Source of the DNA: Paralichthys olivaceus
Lineage: Eukaryota; Chordata; Actinopteri; Pleuronectiformes; Paralichthyidae
Assembly: GCF_024713975.1 (NCBI RefSeq)
Contig: NC_091093.1
Coordinates: 20,522,501-20,586,500, forward strand
Direction: 5' to 3'
Length of the DNA stretch: 64,000 nt
Below the pieces are notes generated by a model. It did no database searches and was not told where the DNA came from. It saw only the letters and a list, made by a program, of their open reading frames with translations. The translations under genes and the position numbers were made by a program. Shown here in pieces: positions 28,322-40,603 of the stretch; position 1 is the first letter of the stretch; the number at the start of each line of letters is the position of its first letter.

Positions 28322-31300
28322 TCAGTCGACAATCGCAGAGAGCAGAGCCATGACGGCCACGCCACAGAAAATGAGCAGGATCTGCAGCAGAGTGTGTCTG
28401 AAAAACAAGCAAAACAAAACAACATGCCAATGAAGCTGGGAAGAGTGCAAGACAACAAGTTGGTTAACATGGATGTAACAAATGCAGAAAAAAAAAAGAT
28501 TAGAAAAAAAACAAATGGCCAAAAGACGCCATTTTTCACAGCAAAATAAAAATATTGTCCAGTTTTTAACTATCCCACGGTCCTTGAACTATCACTTGTG
28601 AAAACACCATCTGTCAGGAAAAAAATAATCTCAAGTGAATTTAGTGATATTTAATTAAAATAACTTAATTCACCATGTTTAATAAAACATTTACCCATAA
28701 TACAATGTTTGTACCAAAAAGATTCTGTAAAAAAAATTCCAAATTCCTCATCACAACATGATTCCATAACCTGACAATTTTCAGGTCCTGCAGTGGATTC
28801 ATGTAAGAATGAGTGGGTATTTTTTATTATTTCATGTTGTATCGCTAAAATGTATAAAAAATATTTCAATATTGGATTTATTTATCAGTAACACTTGTAT
28901 ATACTGATTCCATTATCTTTCCCCAATTGGAAGCAGAAGTACTCATTATTTCAACTTTCATTTTTTTATTGTAAATGATTTATGGCATTATATCTGTTAT
29001 AAAATTAACAAATACATGTTTGAGTTCTCTCTACCTCTCGCCCTGATTCTGCAATTTCCACGGACATACAAGACTTTATATTGCAGTGAAAACGAACCCA
29101 GTGAGTAAAAATGTGACAGAAGAAAAAAAAAAGCCCGGAAAATGCTTGAGGTTCAGAGGGTTAACAACATTAGTGCTGGAAAACATCCAACGCACCTTAA
29201 ACTGGTCTCCTGCAGCAGGTCAGGCACCACATTCACCAGAGCGATGTAGAGAAAGCCTCCAGAGGTGAAAGGCAAAATCCAGGCTGTGGCATTTTCTAGA
29301 AATGAAACAAAACAACTGGGACTGATTCTGGAAACTTTGACGTGGTCTTCCGTCATCAATATTGGGTTTGACTGTATGTTTACTGGTGTCATCTTACCTG
29401 TGCCTTTAGGTGACTGAGTGCACAGAGCAAAGCAAGCTCCCAACACCCCGACCAGCGCTGTGGACAGCTGCATGCGAGCAGCACTCCATCGGTCGAACCC
29501 GGCCCTCAGCAGGATGGCAAAGTCTCCCACCTGAAGACAAACACAAATCTCAATGACAGCTCAACCTCCAAGGATTAACTTCCATAGTGGTCCAATTCTT
29601 TCTACATACTTTAAATCATGTAAACAGGAAACCTTGAAAGTAAACTTTGAACTTCTAAGTTAAGACGAAAAAATTGGAAACTGTACAATTCAACCAAGAC
29701 TTGTGTAATCTCACCTCATGGGGGATTTCATGGAGCAGGATGGCAAAGGTGGTGAGAAACCCAACCTGCAAGAAAAGTCTCATTAAAACTGCTTTGAAGA
29801 AATAATGCTTTGTCTGACTTGGTAAAGAAACAAGCTTTGTAGTATCAAAGGGAAATTATTATGAGGGTTGAGTGCTTAGCTCATGTGGTCATTTTGTAAT
29901 AGACAGTGCAAAGATAGAAAAGTGAAAAGATGAAGAGCTGCAAATCTGTGACTTTAAGTCTTTAAGAGATTGAATAGTTATATATGAAGAGCATGGTGAG
30001 ACCTGTCAATCCTGTGAATCAGAAGAACGTTACGACTGTGGTTATATACACATCACATATTCACTGTCGGTGCAGGCTGCTGATTTCGGCAGCTTTTTAA
30101 AGTCAAATTGAAATTTAAAACCATTCTAATCTGTGGCTGACAACTTAATTCTATTTCAGCCCTTATATTTGTAAATTGATTTTAAGGCATGTTATTAGGA
30201 ACCCATATTTTTCATCAGACATGAGAACAGATAAGTGTTTGATCATCTGTTAATTGTTAGCTAAACATGTATAATATGATGTCTAATGTAATCATAATAT
30301 GAGGTTTTAAAAAGACTTAAAAAGCCTCATTCAAAATTAAATTGGGTAGTTTTAAATAAACTAGCTGTTATTGAATAAAGCAATGTGGACATACTTAAGT
30401 GCTCTTTACTAATAAATTAGGTTTATCAAGCCTTCAGAATTAAAAACTGTGAACTATAATTATTCATTTTAATCAATGCTGCTTTGGAACATAACATTTT
30501 CACACAGCATTTTAATGTGGCAGATAGTGATAACTGTGCATGAGCGTAAACACAACATGCTGGTGAAATATGTGTATGTTTGAGACATCTAGCGAACTTC
30601 CTCTCTGGCGCACTGATCCAGAGTTCATGCTGCTCGCCTTATGTCTCTCCAGCTGGACTCTCTCATTCCCACAGCTACAAATACATACAGGAAAGTGCTG
30701 AAGCAACGCAAACTCAAGTCCCTGCAGTTTAAAGTCAACCTGTTCTGAAAAAGCCCAAAACACAATACAACAGGACACGGACAAACAGACTGAAAAAGTT
30801 TGTTGATGTGTGTTAGTGAAAGCCCTGAGTGGTCCTGTTTAAAGACAGAGGGAATTCTGCTGGAGCAGGTCGACACTCAGACAGAGTCTGTATCCACTCT
30901 GCCAAACACTGCACTCATGAGGGTGGAATCATATGTCCACATTCCCCTGATTTATTTTTGTCCTTTGCTTTCATTAATTATTACAGCGCTCCTCTTTGGT
31001 CATTGTGCAGCTCTCGCACTGTACTTAATATTCAGTCTTTTGTAGTGTCAACAACTACATTTGCATTCACACATAATCACAATGGACATTTTGTTATTCA
31101 GTCTCCTAGCCTCCTGCTCCTGGATATTATTTTTTTATTCTCCTGCATGGAGGTTATGATTTCTCCCCTGTTCGTTGTTCTGTCTGTTTTTTAGCAGGAT
31201 TACACAAAAACAAACAAACAGATTTCCATGAAACTTGGTGAAAGGATGGGAAATTGCCCACCAAAGAACTGATTACAGTTTGTTGTGGATATTGACAAAG

Positions 31301-34300
31301 GGGCACTTTCACTATCTTTAACATTGCTGTGTTATTTTTTTAGATTTTCACAAATTTCCCAGAGAATAATTTATGGATCTACAGGGGAAAAAATCAGGCA
31401 TGTTTAGGGGACTGTTATTTATAATGTGTATAACTTGGTGCAACTTGATTAACTTGACTGTTGGGCCTTGGTGGAAGTATGCGCTCTGTTGAGTGCCATT
31501 CTACTTTGTCTTGCTGCCTCTTACCTTTTTGCTGACAAGGAAACTTCCTGCGACTGCCAGTCCATGAGTGAAGTTGTCGATGCAGTTGGCCAGCAGGTTC
31601 AGGTACCCACTTGTCTGTGAGACACAAAACATTACCATTCATTATTCACAGCTAAAACTATGGCGGACTGTGGAATGTGATCATTTATCTATAACTGAAA
31701 CAACGCTGGCTGAATCTGACGAGCTGTTCTTCAATAAAAAGAACGTACACTTGTTTAAAGACTAAGTCGGTCTTGTAATTTAAAGGTAGTTACCTTCTTC
31801 TTTGTTGTATGACCCCATTTAAAAAATAAGGCTGTAAATGATCTGTTCCACTTAAACAAAAGGAATCTGAGTCCGGTGTAAAAAAGACACAAAGACACTT
31901 TGAGAAAGCAACTGCTGGTGATTTCTGGAGCAGTTTTGTTGGTGCTGTTGCTGTGTTATGCTCCAGAAGATTGTCAGATGTGCCCCACCTTTCCTTTTGA
32001 CCGATACGTGTTGGGACAGGCAGCAAAGATGCAAAAGTTGCCGCATTGCATAATCTTACAGACGACAGTTTCTTACCAACTCGCAAAGTCTCTCCTCAAA
32101 ACAGCGGCGGACTGTCTGACAATGATTCAGGCTGAGAACTTGACTCCTTTTCAGACCATATTTTTCACACAAAGCACATGAACTCTAATTTTGTAGGCTA
32201 ACCTTATTTGTTGATGTAATGGTTACCAGACAGCACTGCCCTCTGCCATCTTTCCTATGAAGTCATCTTTGTCAAGTGCCAAAAGAATCTCCCTCTGTGT
32301 TTCCACAACCAAAACAGTGAACATATGATAGTTCCAAGGGCTTTTATCAGATTGTCCTGATATTGTGAAGTAAATTAATCTGTGGAATCAGGTAGTTTCT
32401 TAATGACAGTCTCTTATTTTGTTGCTTGAATTCTCTTCATTATGATATTTTACTAATTATTCACACAGTGGTAATGAGAAATCATTATTTTTTTAATTCT
32501 CAATTTTCTTTGAAAGTTTCACACTTGAACTTTTCATCATTGATTTTATTTATTATTTATACTTTATTTAGTTCAATTAATTTTGTGTATTTTAATTAAA
32601 TAATGAATTTGTTATGTCATTATGTCATTCATGCATTCACAGACTGAACAAGTGTTAAATCTCATTTACAGGAAGATTACTTTCAGTTTCGCTCATTACT
32701 TAATGCTGAGAAACAATGTGCATCGTGAAATGAGTGGGGACTAGTTTGAGGTGTCGGGAGCTGGGTGCTCTATTTAAAGCCAGTAAGTTGTGTTTCGTTA
32801 TTAAAAACAAATCGACTCCATTTGGAGAAGACTGAAGAAGCATGTGTCTCATTAAGTAAACATTACATATCTACAGTTTAACTCCAGTGGTGTCTCTCTG
32901 TATTTATTTATCCAGTTTTTTAAATTATTTTCTGTCATTTTTTGTGAAGTAGGGGGTGTTTTGGTTGTCAGCATTACCTTTATTTTCTCTGATCTTTCCT
33001 GCAGACTCTGTTGCTTGGAGGATTTCCATGACTCAGCGTGTTGCCCATTTCGGAGTGATACCACTGCTTTTTCACCTAAAACTGAATTAGATTGTGCCTG
33101 CAGAGAAAAGGGAAGAAAAACAAGGCTAAAATGAACATTCTGTCTCTATGTGTTTCACATTACTATCATCATCATCAACATTTTTATGAACAATTCGTAT
33201 GTTCCTATTAACCAGTAATCAGTTACCATCAGTAACCTGCCATCAACTTGGAGGGACAAATCTCCCCAAAGGAAACTTGTTGCCCATATTGACCATTAAC
33301 ACTAGTAAAAACTAATGTTAATGGAACAATAAACAAGGGCTTTTTTGTTTCTCCCACTGTGTCACAGGGTTCACCCACTAGAAACACAACAGAAAAAAAG
33401 TCCTGATTATTTCCAGAACTTCCGCATGTGGAGTAATAGGCAGTCATTTGTACTTCTGCTTTATTTTCCAAACATTTCAAAACTTATGAGCCTTAAATTA
33501 TACCACCGGTCAACATACTTTTATTTGAAATGTATAAAAGGAAACAGATTCGTCTCAGGCTGTTGCCTCCTTTTTCCGAGAACAGGCAACTTCCCCGTTC
33601 CCTCATTCAGAAACCACTTGGGTTGCTATTTAAAATGATAGTCACATTAAATGAGGAAAATAGCCAGCTGTCTTCTGGCCGCTGCAAGGAAATGTTTGCT
33701 CTGTGTCTATGATTGAAGCATGTGGAAGAAATAAAGTGTGATGAATTTCCAGGGCTATCAATCACCTCCTGCAGTCGGACAGACCCTGTCACTGAAAAAC
33801 ACCTTGTTTGGTTTGTTCAATGAGGAATTTAAAACACAAATTTCATTTTAAGCATTACAACTTTCCACAAATATGATGCATGAAAAACACTGACTAAATT
33901 TAAATGAAATTGAAATGCCAATAAAGATGCAACCCTAGTATGTGTTGTTACGATAAGATCATACACACAGTGTGTTAAAACGCTGACCTTCTCTGTCTCT
34001 GTCACACTCTGTCCTGGTCTATTGTGGCCTCTGTCTATAAACTGAGTTCTCAGCTCTCCTGTGGACACTGAAATGGCTCAAGCAGCTGCTTCACCTGGCA
34101 CTAAAAATAAACTCTAGTAGAGAAGCTGAGTCGTGGATTAAAATCTTCTCCCTCACTCGTGTTACAAAAAACAGAAGGGAGGACGAGGCCGTCCCTGCAA
34201 CACTCTGCAACCACCAGACAACAACAGTCTACACAGAAGCCCTGTGTTTAACAAGCATCTCATTTTGATGCCTGTTAAACACACTCATTCAATAATAATA

Positions 34301-37300
34301 GAGAAAAGCATGAGCAGCTGTTTCCACCTACTACACATTAGACTAATATCTCTCTCTTTAGGCTGCTCAATGATTATCATCCATTTTGTTTATAGTGTGG
34401 ACACATTTAAAGAAATAGTTTGAGTTGACTTATAAAATATGACTGTTTGCTTGTTTCTGAGAGCTGGATGAGACGGTTGAAACCACGCACATGTTTGTAT
34501 GGTTAGTGTGTAGAGAGCCATTGGCTGGTTAACATATAGACTGGCATTTGTGGTGGGGGAGGAAACACTTTCTCCTTGAATGAGTCTTTTACTGAGATTT
34601 GCAAACTCAACTTTGTTTGATGAAGAACAGATCTGTGCCTGTTAAGGCTTTTTCAGACATGAACTCTGGAAAATGTCCAGAAAAACCACTAAAGAAATAA
34701 AATGTTCTTATCTCATTTGCTTCTCTTAACCATAAAAAAAACAATCTTAACCACAAAAACTAGTTGTCACAAAGTATAGTGACCAATATGTTGAACTAGT
34801 CCTTTAAAATAGAGGAGAATGTGTAGCCTATAAGGCGATTGTACAGTCGGTCATCTGATGCTTCAGTCACCAAAACACTGAGAGAAGTATGCAAACCAAA
34901 CACGGAAGCCGTTTGTATCATGCAAAGCAATAAAATATGTGAAGGCTTGTTCTGACAGGACTGTGAGCAGCGATAATACTTTGGACAGAAGTGAACATAT
35001 TCTCCTCAAACACAATATTACAGCTGGAGCACTTACAGGAGTATTAGAATTGAGGTCTGAGTCTGGAGGGGGATCCTCAGCACTGTCTCGGTCTGGGAAC
35101 ATCTTCTCCAGAAGCAGGAACGCCAACAGACCGACGATTACCCACAAGCCCTGGGTCATGTAGTGGTTGTGTTTACTACCTGTGGGGTAGCAAAAGACTG
35201 AGTGAACAAAGTGACAAGTGAACTACAGCATTATACTGGCATTAAGTATGTTAGTGGTAGTGCTGAAAATTACACTGTCTCTAATAATTAGGACCATATT
35301 TAAGATTATTTAACCAATACTTCTGTTTCACCTGCTTTATGCTTTATCATATGATAAATGAAAAATGCAATCCCTTTCAAAAAGGAAGAGATGTAAAGCA
35401 TGATTGATATTAAACAGAAAACACTCTCCTTAAATGGGGTTTATGAAATTGACATTACATCAGTCTGTGTTTTCTGTGAAAAAGCATATAACTGGAGGGC
35501 AAGGCAAGGTAGCAGTAATAGTATAACAGCAAAAACCAATTCTTGTGTACTGCTGAGTGGGAACACTTCAGACACATAGGTGGCGATGGCATTGGTGCGA
35601 AGGAGACCAACCTGAAGAGCCAGAGAGCGCCCACGCCTCAGGAAGGAGGTGAAGAAAAACATCGCCAAGGAGACCACCAATAGCAAAGCTTAACAGCTGC
35701 TTGAGCTTCTGGCATCCAGCTGAGAAAACAAAGGAGTAAACAAACAGGGTAACAGGTGTACAGGGATTAATGCAGGACAAGTGCATTGATTTAATGTGAC
35801 GTTTCAATTTGGCTTGAGATCACAAGCACATCTGAGAATTTACAGCTCTTGAAAGAAACTTGGCACATAATGACAAATGAAAATGACACATTATGATTAA
35901 TAGTTTCTTAAAAAAATTAACTGGATTGAAACATAAGAAATAAAGTGCATGTAACCTGGGATACTAATAATACACTGTGGTTGGTCACGTATCCCGCAGA
36001 CTTTTATATTCATTTCCTTCATAATGCCTAACCTCCGGTTTGGAGTGCACTTGAGAGCCAGAGGCCAAAAATAAATCTAAAGTGCCACGTTCTTGGGTGG
36101 GGCCACTGGAGAGGCCACAGGTTGACATATAGCAACTGAGCCCTGGTGGCTGAAGCTCAGGAGGTGAGAAGATCAGTGAATGTACCTTATGATTCAGAAG
36201 TTACAAAAGACATAGGATATAACTTAAACCATGTTTCTATTAACAGTTCTGCCTTTAAGAGTTCATGTGGAGACTGATTGTTAGAGCAACATGAAGAAAA
36301 CAAACATCCTTCAAATTAAACAGCTATGAGTGAATGGTTAAAATAGGAAATATAGTATTTTGTCCTCTACATTTGGACTGACAGCCACTTTACTCCACTC
36401 AAATAAACAACAGCTATTGGAGGGATTGAAATTGTGTTCACAAAAATATATGGAATGCTGCTAACTTACTGGTAATCCTGTTGACTCAGTATGTATGGTG
36501 CTTACATAAAGTATTATAAAAGGGCAATTTAAACTAAAGTTAAAAAAATGTTTTGAAGGATAAACTTTCTGGGCACTTTCTTAGGTTTTCATACTTTAAG
36601 GCAAGTCATGCTTCATACAGAAAAAGATGCAAAGAGGTTCATGAAGTCAAAACTGTAAATGTGCTGTTTTTACAGGTAACTTTAACCACCGATGTAACAC
36701 TGTAAACCATGAAGATGGTGCAGCTGCCTCTGTATCTGGCTGACAAAAGACCCGGCAGTTCTATTGTTGAGCCTACTGGGTTTGTTTTCTCTAGTTCAGG
36801 GGGAGTGGACAGCTGGGATTTACAACAGAGTCAGTAAAGAGCTGGAGTTTTTATATACAGCTGTGAGAAGTGAGAGAGTTGTAGATGCCAGAGCAGACGG
36901 ATTCGCCTCTGTGTGGTTCCTGTAATGCATTGCCGATGAAACAGCATTGTTATACAATGTGTTGGGTTAATGAGGCGACGTTATTCCTTTTTCATTGCAC
37001 AAAGTTGAACTCAATGTCTTAAAAATACCCTCAATCCATGTAGTAATTCAAAAATACATATTGCTCTGACTTGCTCTTTTTTTAAAAAGCAACTAGTGAC
37101 AAATCGAGCAGTTTGTTGGATGAACCGTGGCAACTTTCTGTAGAAGAGCTAGTGTTGTGTGGGAGTGTGAGGCCGGGCTTCACCCCAACAGGCGCGCCTC
37201 TCTATCCCTCTCATTAAACTGACACCACTGCCACAGACACAGTCGTGAATGAGCTTCTAAATTTCTCTGTGAGTGATAATTTTCTAACTACAGCTGAAAT

Positions 37301-38167
37301 CACAGCTCAGCCGTTGCTTGTGTGTTGAGTGACTTTGTCAGACAATTTGTTTATAAAGTCACGCTCTCTGCAGTGCACAAGGTTTGAACTGCCTGGAAGG
37401 GACTTCTGGGTAACATGAAGTCTTGATGGGACACTTCTCAGTCACTATGCCATACTTGTCCTACTGTCTGACAACACAAAAAACAAAACACATTTACATG
37501 TTTGAGCACAGAGAGTTGGAGGGAAGCCAACAGATGAGGGGATGAAACCAGGTGACACTAGAAAGAATACAAATACAAATACAAATTGATGTACTAGTTT
37601 TGTTTAGAGTGCTAATGCATCGCTCCGTGAGGTTTATGTTTTGGGACTTTGTTAAGAGACACATGAGTTTGGTTGTTCTTTTGGATGTTTCCTTTTAAGG
37701 TGGTTGAATACATTTGTTGTATTAATCCTGCAGATACAGTCTCTCTCGTGGTTGATTATCTGTCCCTGCTCCTCATCTGCTCACGTGGAATCGTTTATAT
37801 GTCTACATACTGTATAGGTTACATATCACCATCTCTTACCTTCGGTTTTGAGAGCTGCTCCGGCCTCGATGGGAATGACAAGCAGGGGGAAAATCCCGCT
37901 GAGGCCTACAGCAACAGAGCCCACCAGGGACAGGAGCCAAACATGACCGTGTTCACTGGCTATGAAGTCTGCTACTGCCTGGAGGCCTGGGAGGTCATCT
38001 GTCAAGCTGCGGCCTGGACCCGCAGCCGTGGCGGTTGCATGAGCCATAGCGGTTTTTGCCATATTCTGTCTGCTTGATGCCCCTCTGGAGGTCAGCATCA
38101 GCAGAGTAACAAGGATAAACAGAGCAGCTACAGCCCAGCTGGGCCTCCGGCAGTTTCCACCTTCCAT
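28322..38167 (-). CDS. slc39a13: SLC39A13 / ZIP13 zinc transporter
   Basis: Minus-strand coding exons in order: 38167-37840, 35719-35612, 35179-35037, 33097-32978, 31614-31525, 29765-29715, 29530-29398, 29295-29196, 28397-28322 (1149 nt, 382 aa; human about 371). All phases agree. ZIP13 belongs to the LIV-1 subfamily of ZIP transporters and moves zinc from Golgi/vesicles to the cytosol; human loss causes a spondylodysplastic Ehlers-Danlos syndrome. Visible: a hydrophobic N-terminus (about 15-32), GLSGIFPLLVIPIE, KQLLSFAIGGLLGDVFLHLL, metal-site helix IDNFTHGLAVA (D246, N247, H250) and HEIPHE at 275-280 with GDFAILLRAGFDRW after it, then ILPFTSGGFLYIALVNVVPD and C-terminal ALLSAIVD. The variable cytosolic loop (exons 35179-35037 and 33097-32978) is charged and poorly conserved and lacks a strong His cluster. 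A promoter is at 39.66-40.13 kb. Confidence 0.95.
29715..29765 (-). CDS. slc39a13: slc39a13 51-nt exon carrying the HEXPHE motif
   Basis: This very short exon encodes 17 residues, VGFLTTFAILLHEIPHE, the diagnostic metal-binding motif of LIV-1 ZIP transporters. It is flanked by TTGCAG and GTGAGA, phase 0 on both sides, so skipping it would keep frame but remove the catalytic site. Confidence 0.93.
31135..31505 (+). mobile_element. Near-complete copy of a common percomorph short repeat
   Basis: Order of blocks: TGGAGGTTATGATTTCTCCC, AGCAGGATTACACAAAAACA, CATGAAACTTGGTGAAAGGA, AAATTTCCCAGAGAATAATT, AATCAGGCATGTTTAGGGGA, GACTGTTGGGCCTTGGTGGA, GCGCTCTGTTGAGTGCCATT. It has no coding capacity. It sits in the slc39a13 intron immediately before exon 31614-31525 in plus coordinates, ending about 20 bp from the donor site. 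Fragments of the same family lie at 24010, 25985 and about 43460. Confidence 0.75.
32978..33097 (-). CDS. slc39a13: slc39a13 variable-loop exon
   Basis: This 120-nt exon, phase 0 at both ends, encodes AQSNSVLGEKAVVSLRNGQH and a Lys/Glu/Ser-rich stretch. It was placed by its splice sites (CTCTGCAG / GTAATG) and position between exons 4 and 6. Because it is symmetrical and poorly conserved, it could be alternatively spliced. Confidence 0.75.
37394..37473 (+). repeat. 80-bp repeat, copy 1
   Basis: The block from TGGAAGGGACTTCTGGGTAA to CTACTGTCTGACA recurs at 41686-41765 with a single mismatch (T versus G in AGTCTKGATGGG). The flanks differ. It lies in slc39a13 intron between 37840 and 35719. 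Confidence 0.9.
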
Positions 38168-39846
38168 CCGTCCCACGGTCCAAAGAGCACTTGCAACCAG
38201 TAAAGCTGCAAGAGAAGTAAATGTTCAGACAGATAGGCCTCTCTTGAACCTTTTTAAACAACGTATGGATATTTTAAATAAGCATTAGGTAAGTACATCA
38301 AGTACTGGTCCTTTTGAATTGTTAATGCAGTCTGTTATTTGGTAAATTAAATGTCAGAAAATTCCAGCTGCAATTTCTTATATTGTGAATTAATATATAA
38401 ATGAGATTCCCATGTGAGTGGGGCCCATCCAAAGGGTTAAAGGATAAATCTGAAGAGTCAGAGTCAGTTGCTTTGGTCATTTTCCATAACTTTTCCAGCC
38501 AGCTCCCTAGTTAAATGTCCAGAAAATATCAGTGAGCCCATGTGAGAATATAGCAGGAAAACGTCCAGACAATTCCTTTTTAACTTGGGGCGGATGCAAA
38601 AGTGTAAAAAAACCCCCAAAAGAATACAAATAATTCAAGATGAAAAGAGGAGCCATACACACAGGGGATGCAGAAGAAGATGTCCAGATTTTATTTATTG
38701 ATCTTTAGAGTTTATTACTTTCAAGCTGCTTTCAGACAGGCACTGAAGTCCCAACGTTTTCCTAAAACTTAGGATTTCAACAAATGTCCAAGTCAGGTAC
38801 TTCTGACATTTTCCAGAACCTTTTCTGCAGCCCCCCTTGTAAAATGTCCAGAAAATGTCAGAGTGAGCCCATGTGAGAATACAGCAGAACATTCCCACCG
38901 AGCAAGTGGGTGTATTGACGACCTTTCAGATATCTCGGGATGAAAAAGAGATGCCAAACACGTAGAAGACGTAGAACAAGATGTCAACTTGGAAAGACGA
39001 GATTCAAGAGCTTTTGGTGTGCTGTAATAAAAAAGTGATTTCCACAGCAGAATTTAAAAGTTCTGCCCCCCTCCCTTACATACTCTACCCAGGGGCCACT
39101 CTCTCCTCTAAATTTTCCGAATATCTTCCTGTTGTGAACTTGACCAGACAATCTCCTGCTAAAATTCTTCGTATGTGAAACACAATCTGTGGAAAAACTC
39201 TGGACATCCTCAGGAATTCATTTCTGAGAAGGGACCAAACCACAAACTGGGTCACAAGCAGAAACCCCCAGTTCAACCTTCTATCTTCTAAAAACATGTC
39301 TGCACAACATGCTATCATACACACTGAGGGAAAAGCACAGGATTTAGTCCTGACATGTATGTGGTGGAAGGAAAATGGAAATATTGAAGTGCTTGAGAGA
39401 ATGAAAGTGTCTGCTTCTGTCTGGAAGCTGCTCATGAACTGGCAGAAGTTCTGATTTGTAGATTCTTGTTTCCTAACTTTAGCAGGAGTGTTTGTGTTGC
39501 TGCTCCTCATCTCTCTGTGGGGGTCAGGTTATCAGGACAGAGACGCTTCAGAGCTGTGATATTAAAATACAGACACACATTAAAGTCCACGGGGCGAAAA
39601 CGAACAAGCAACGAGGTTCATCACTGCGACACTCAAACCTCCTCGGGCTGGATAACTCTGGTGTCTGTGAACTAAAGTTAGCAGGCTAACGTTAGCCGAC
39701 GTTAGCTCGGACACATACGCAGTGATCTGAACGCTGAAGACTGCGCAGCTACAACCAGCGTCACTTCCACTAAAGTTGGTGTTCACGTTAAACATCGGAG
39801 GGACATGCAGCTGCACCGTGACTCCGGAGTTTCCCGTCGGAAATAC
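38168..39846 (-). other. slc39a13: slc39a13 5' leader segment and first intron
   Basis: The exon with the start codon begins at 38205 (acceptor TTCTCTTGCAG). The upstream exon ends at 39846 with CACAAG|GTATTT. When joined, the frame stays open upstream of the assigned ATG into exon 1, reaching an in-frame ATG at 39979. Most of the intron (38.48-39.44 kb) is a dispersed repeat. The assigned start MEGGNCRR directly precedes the hydrophobic signal-like segment and has a favourable context (ACGGATGG). Confidence 0.6.
38480..39440 (+). repeat. Dispersed repeat cluster in slc39a13 first intron
   Basis: Two partly overlapping copies appear: blocks AAATGTCCAGAAAATATCAG / AAATGTCCAGAAAATGTCAG and CCCATGTGAGAATAYAGCAG recur at about 38513 and 38851. 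The segment GGATGAAAAAGAG ... TCAACTTGGAAAGAC ... ATTCAAGA also occurs at 62820-62895, and CTCCTGCT...TTCKTATGTGAAA recurs near 63000. Predicted open frames in this interval are repeat sequence. Confidence 0.65.
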
Positions 39847-40135
39847 CTTGTGAATTCGGCTGTCCTCGCACCGGTGTGTCCCTGCCATCCAGGCTGCTGG
39901 CTTGATGGAGGCAGGCAGGCGGCGGCGCGGGGCTCCTCCACTCTCTGCTGCTTCTGCTGGGGCTCGGGGCAGCGATCATCCGCAGACTGCAGCGCCCACC
40001 GCGGCTTCTGCAAACAGCCACGTCCACAGCACCATCCCGGAGGAAACACTGGATCAGAGAGGAGGAGGAGGAGGAGGAGGAGGATCTGGATCCGCCCAGA
40101 CTCACACTTCTGGAAGTTTCTGAAGTTTCTGCCCC
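39660..40135 (-). promoter_or_regulatory. slc39a13: slc39a13 promoter and first exon (CpG-rich)
   Basis: GC-rich, CpG-containing sequence with a (GGA)n run at 40058-40085 and the exon donor at 39846. The palindrome GCTAACGTTAGC is at 39685-39696. The transcription start cannot be fixed from sequence; it is probably between 39.95 and 40.13 kb. Confidence 0.6.
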
Positions 40136-40179
40136 GAGGACTCACTAATCAATACTGTGTACTAATTGATCAAGAGTGT

Positions 40180-40206
40180 TAAAGGGATAGTTCACCCAAA
40201 ATAAAA
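40180..40206 (+). repeat. Transposon-end fragment
   Basis: TTAAAGGGATAGTTCACCCAAA is a widely recurring terminal sequence of fish DNA-transposon relics. Only this end is visible. Confidence 0.45.
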
Positions 40207-40255
40207 GCCGAATCCAACTGGGTTTTATTCAGTTTTAAATAAATGTGATACACCT

Positions 40256-40603
40256 TTAAAGGTACAGTGTGTAGAATTGTGCAGCTGAACACCCCTCACC
40301 TCACCCTCTCCTTCCAGACATGAAAAAGAACCTGTGGTAAACTTCAGTTGTCATAAAAACTCAAAAGGTGTTTAGTTTGTCCAGTCTGGACTAATGTAAA
40401 AAACATGGCGGCCTCCGTAGAGAGGGTCCCCTCGATGTAAATACAAAGTATTTGAATATAAAGGACCTTATATGAGGTAAACTACTACTACAATTCATAC
40501 AATTTAGATGAAACAAACTAGTGAAAACATCGTGAGGATTATTCTACATTAAATTTCTGCCAATAGTTCCCTTTCACTTAAATCTTACACACTGGACCTT
40601 TAA
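40256..40603 (+). mobile_element. MITE with TTAA ends, copy 1
   Basis: The element starts TTAAAGGTACAGTGTGTAGA and ends TCTTACACACTGGACCTTTAA, an imperfect inverted repeat flanked by TTAA on both sides (about 348 bp). It has no transposase. A second copy in the opposite orientation is at 43057-43414, sharing internal blocks such as the CCTCACCTCACCCTC end and ACAACTRAAG. TTAA flanks fit piggyBac-like target duplication, but the superfamily is not certain. Confidence 0.8.

Noticed and set aside
39783-40182. Several 100-125-codon open frames on both strands around the slc39a13 promoter
   Set aside because: CpG-rich leader sequence where stops are rare; only the minus frame continuous with slc39a13 is kept as a possibility.
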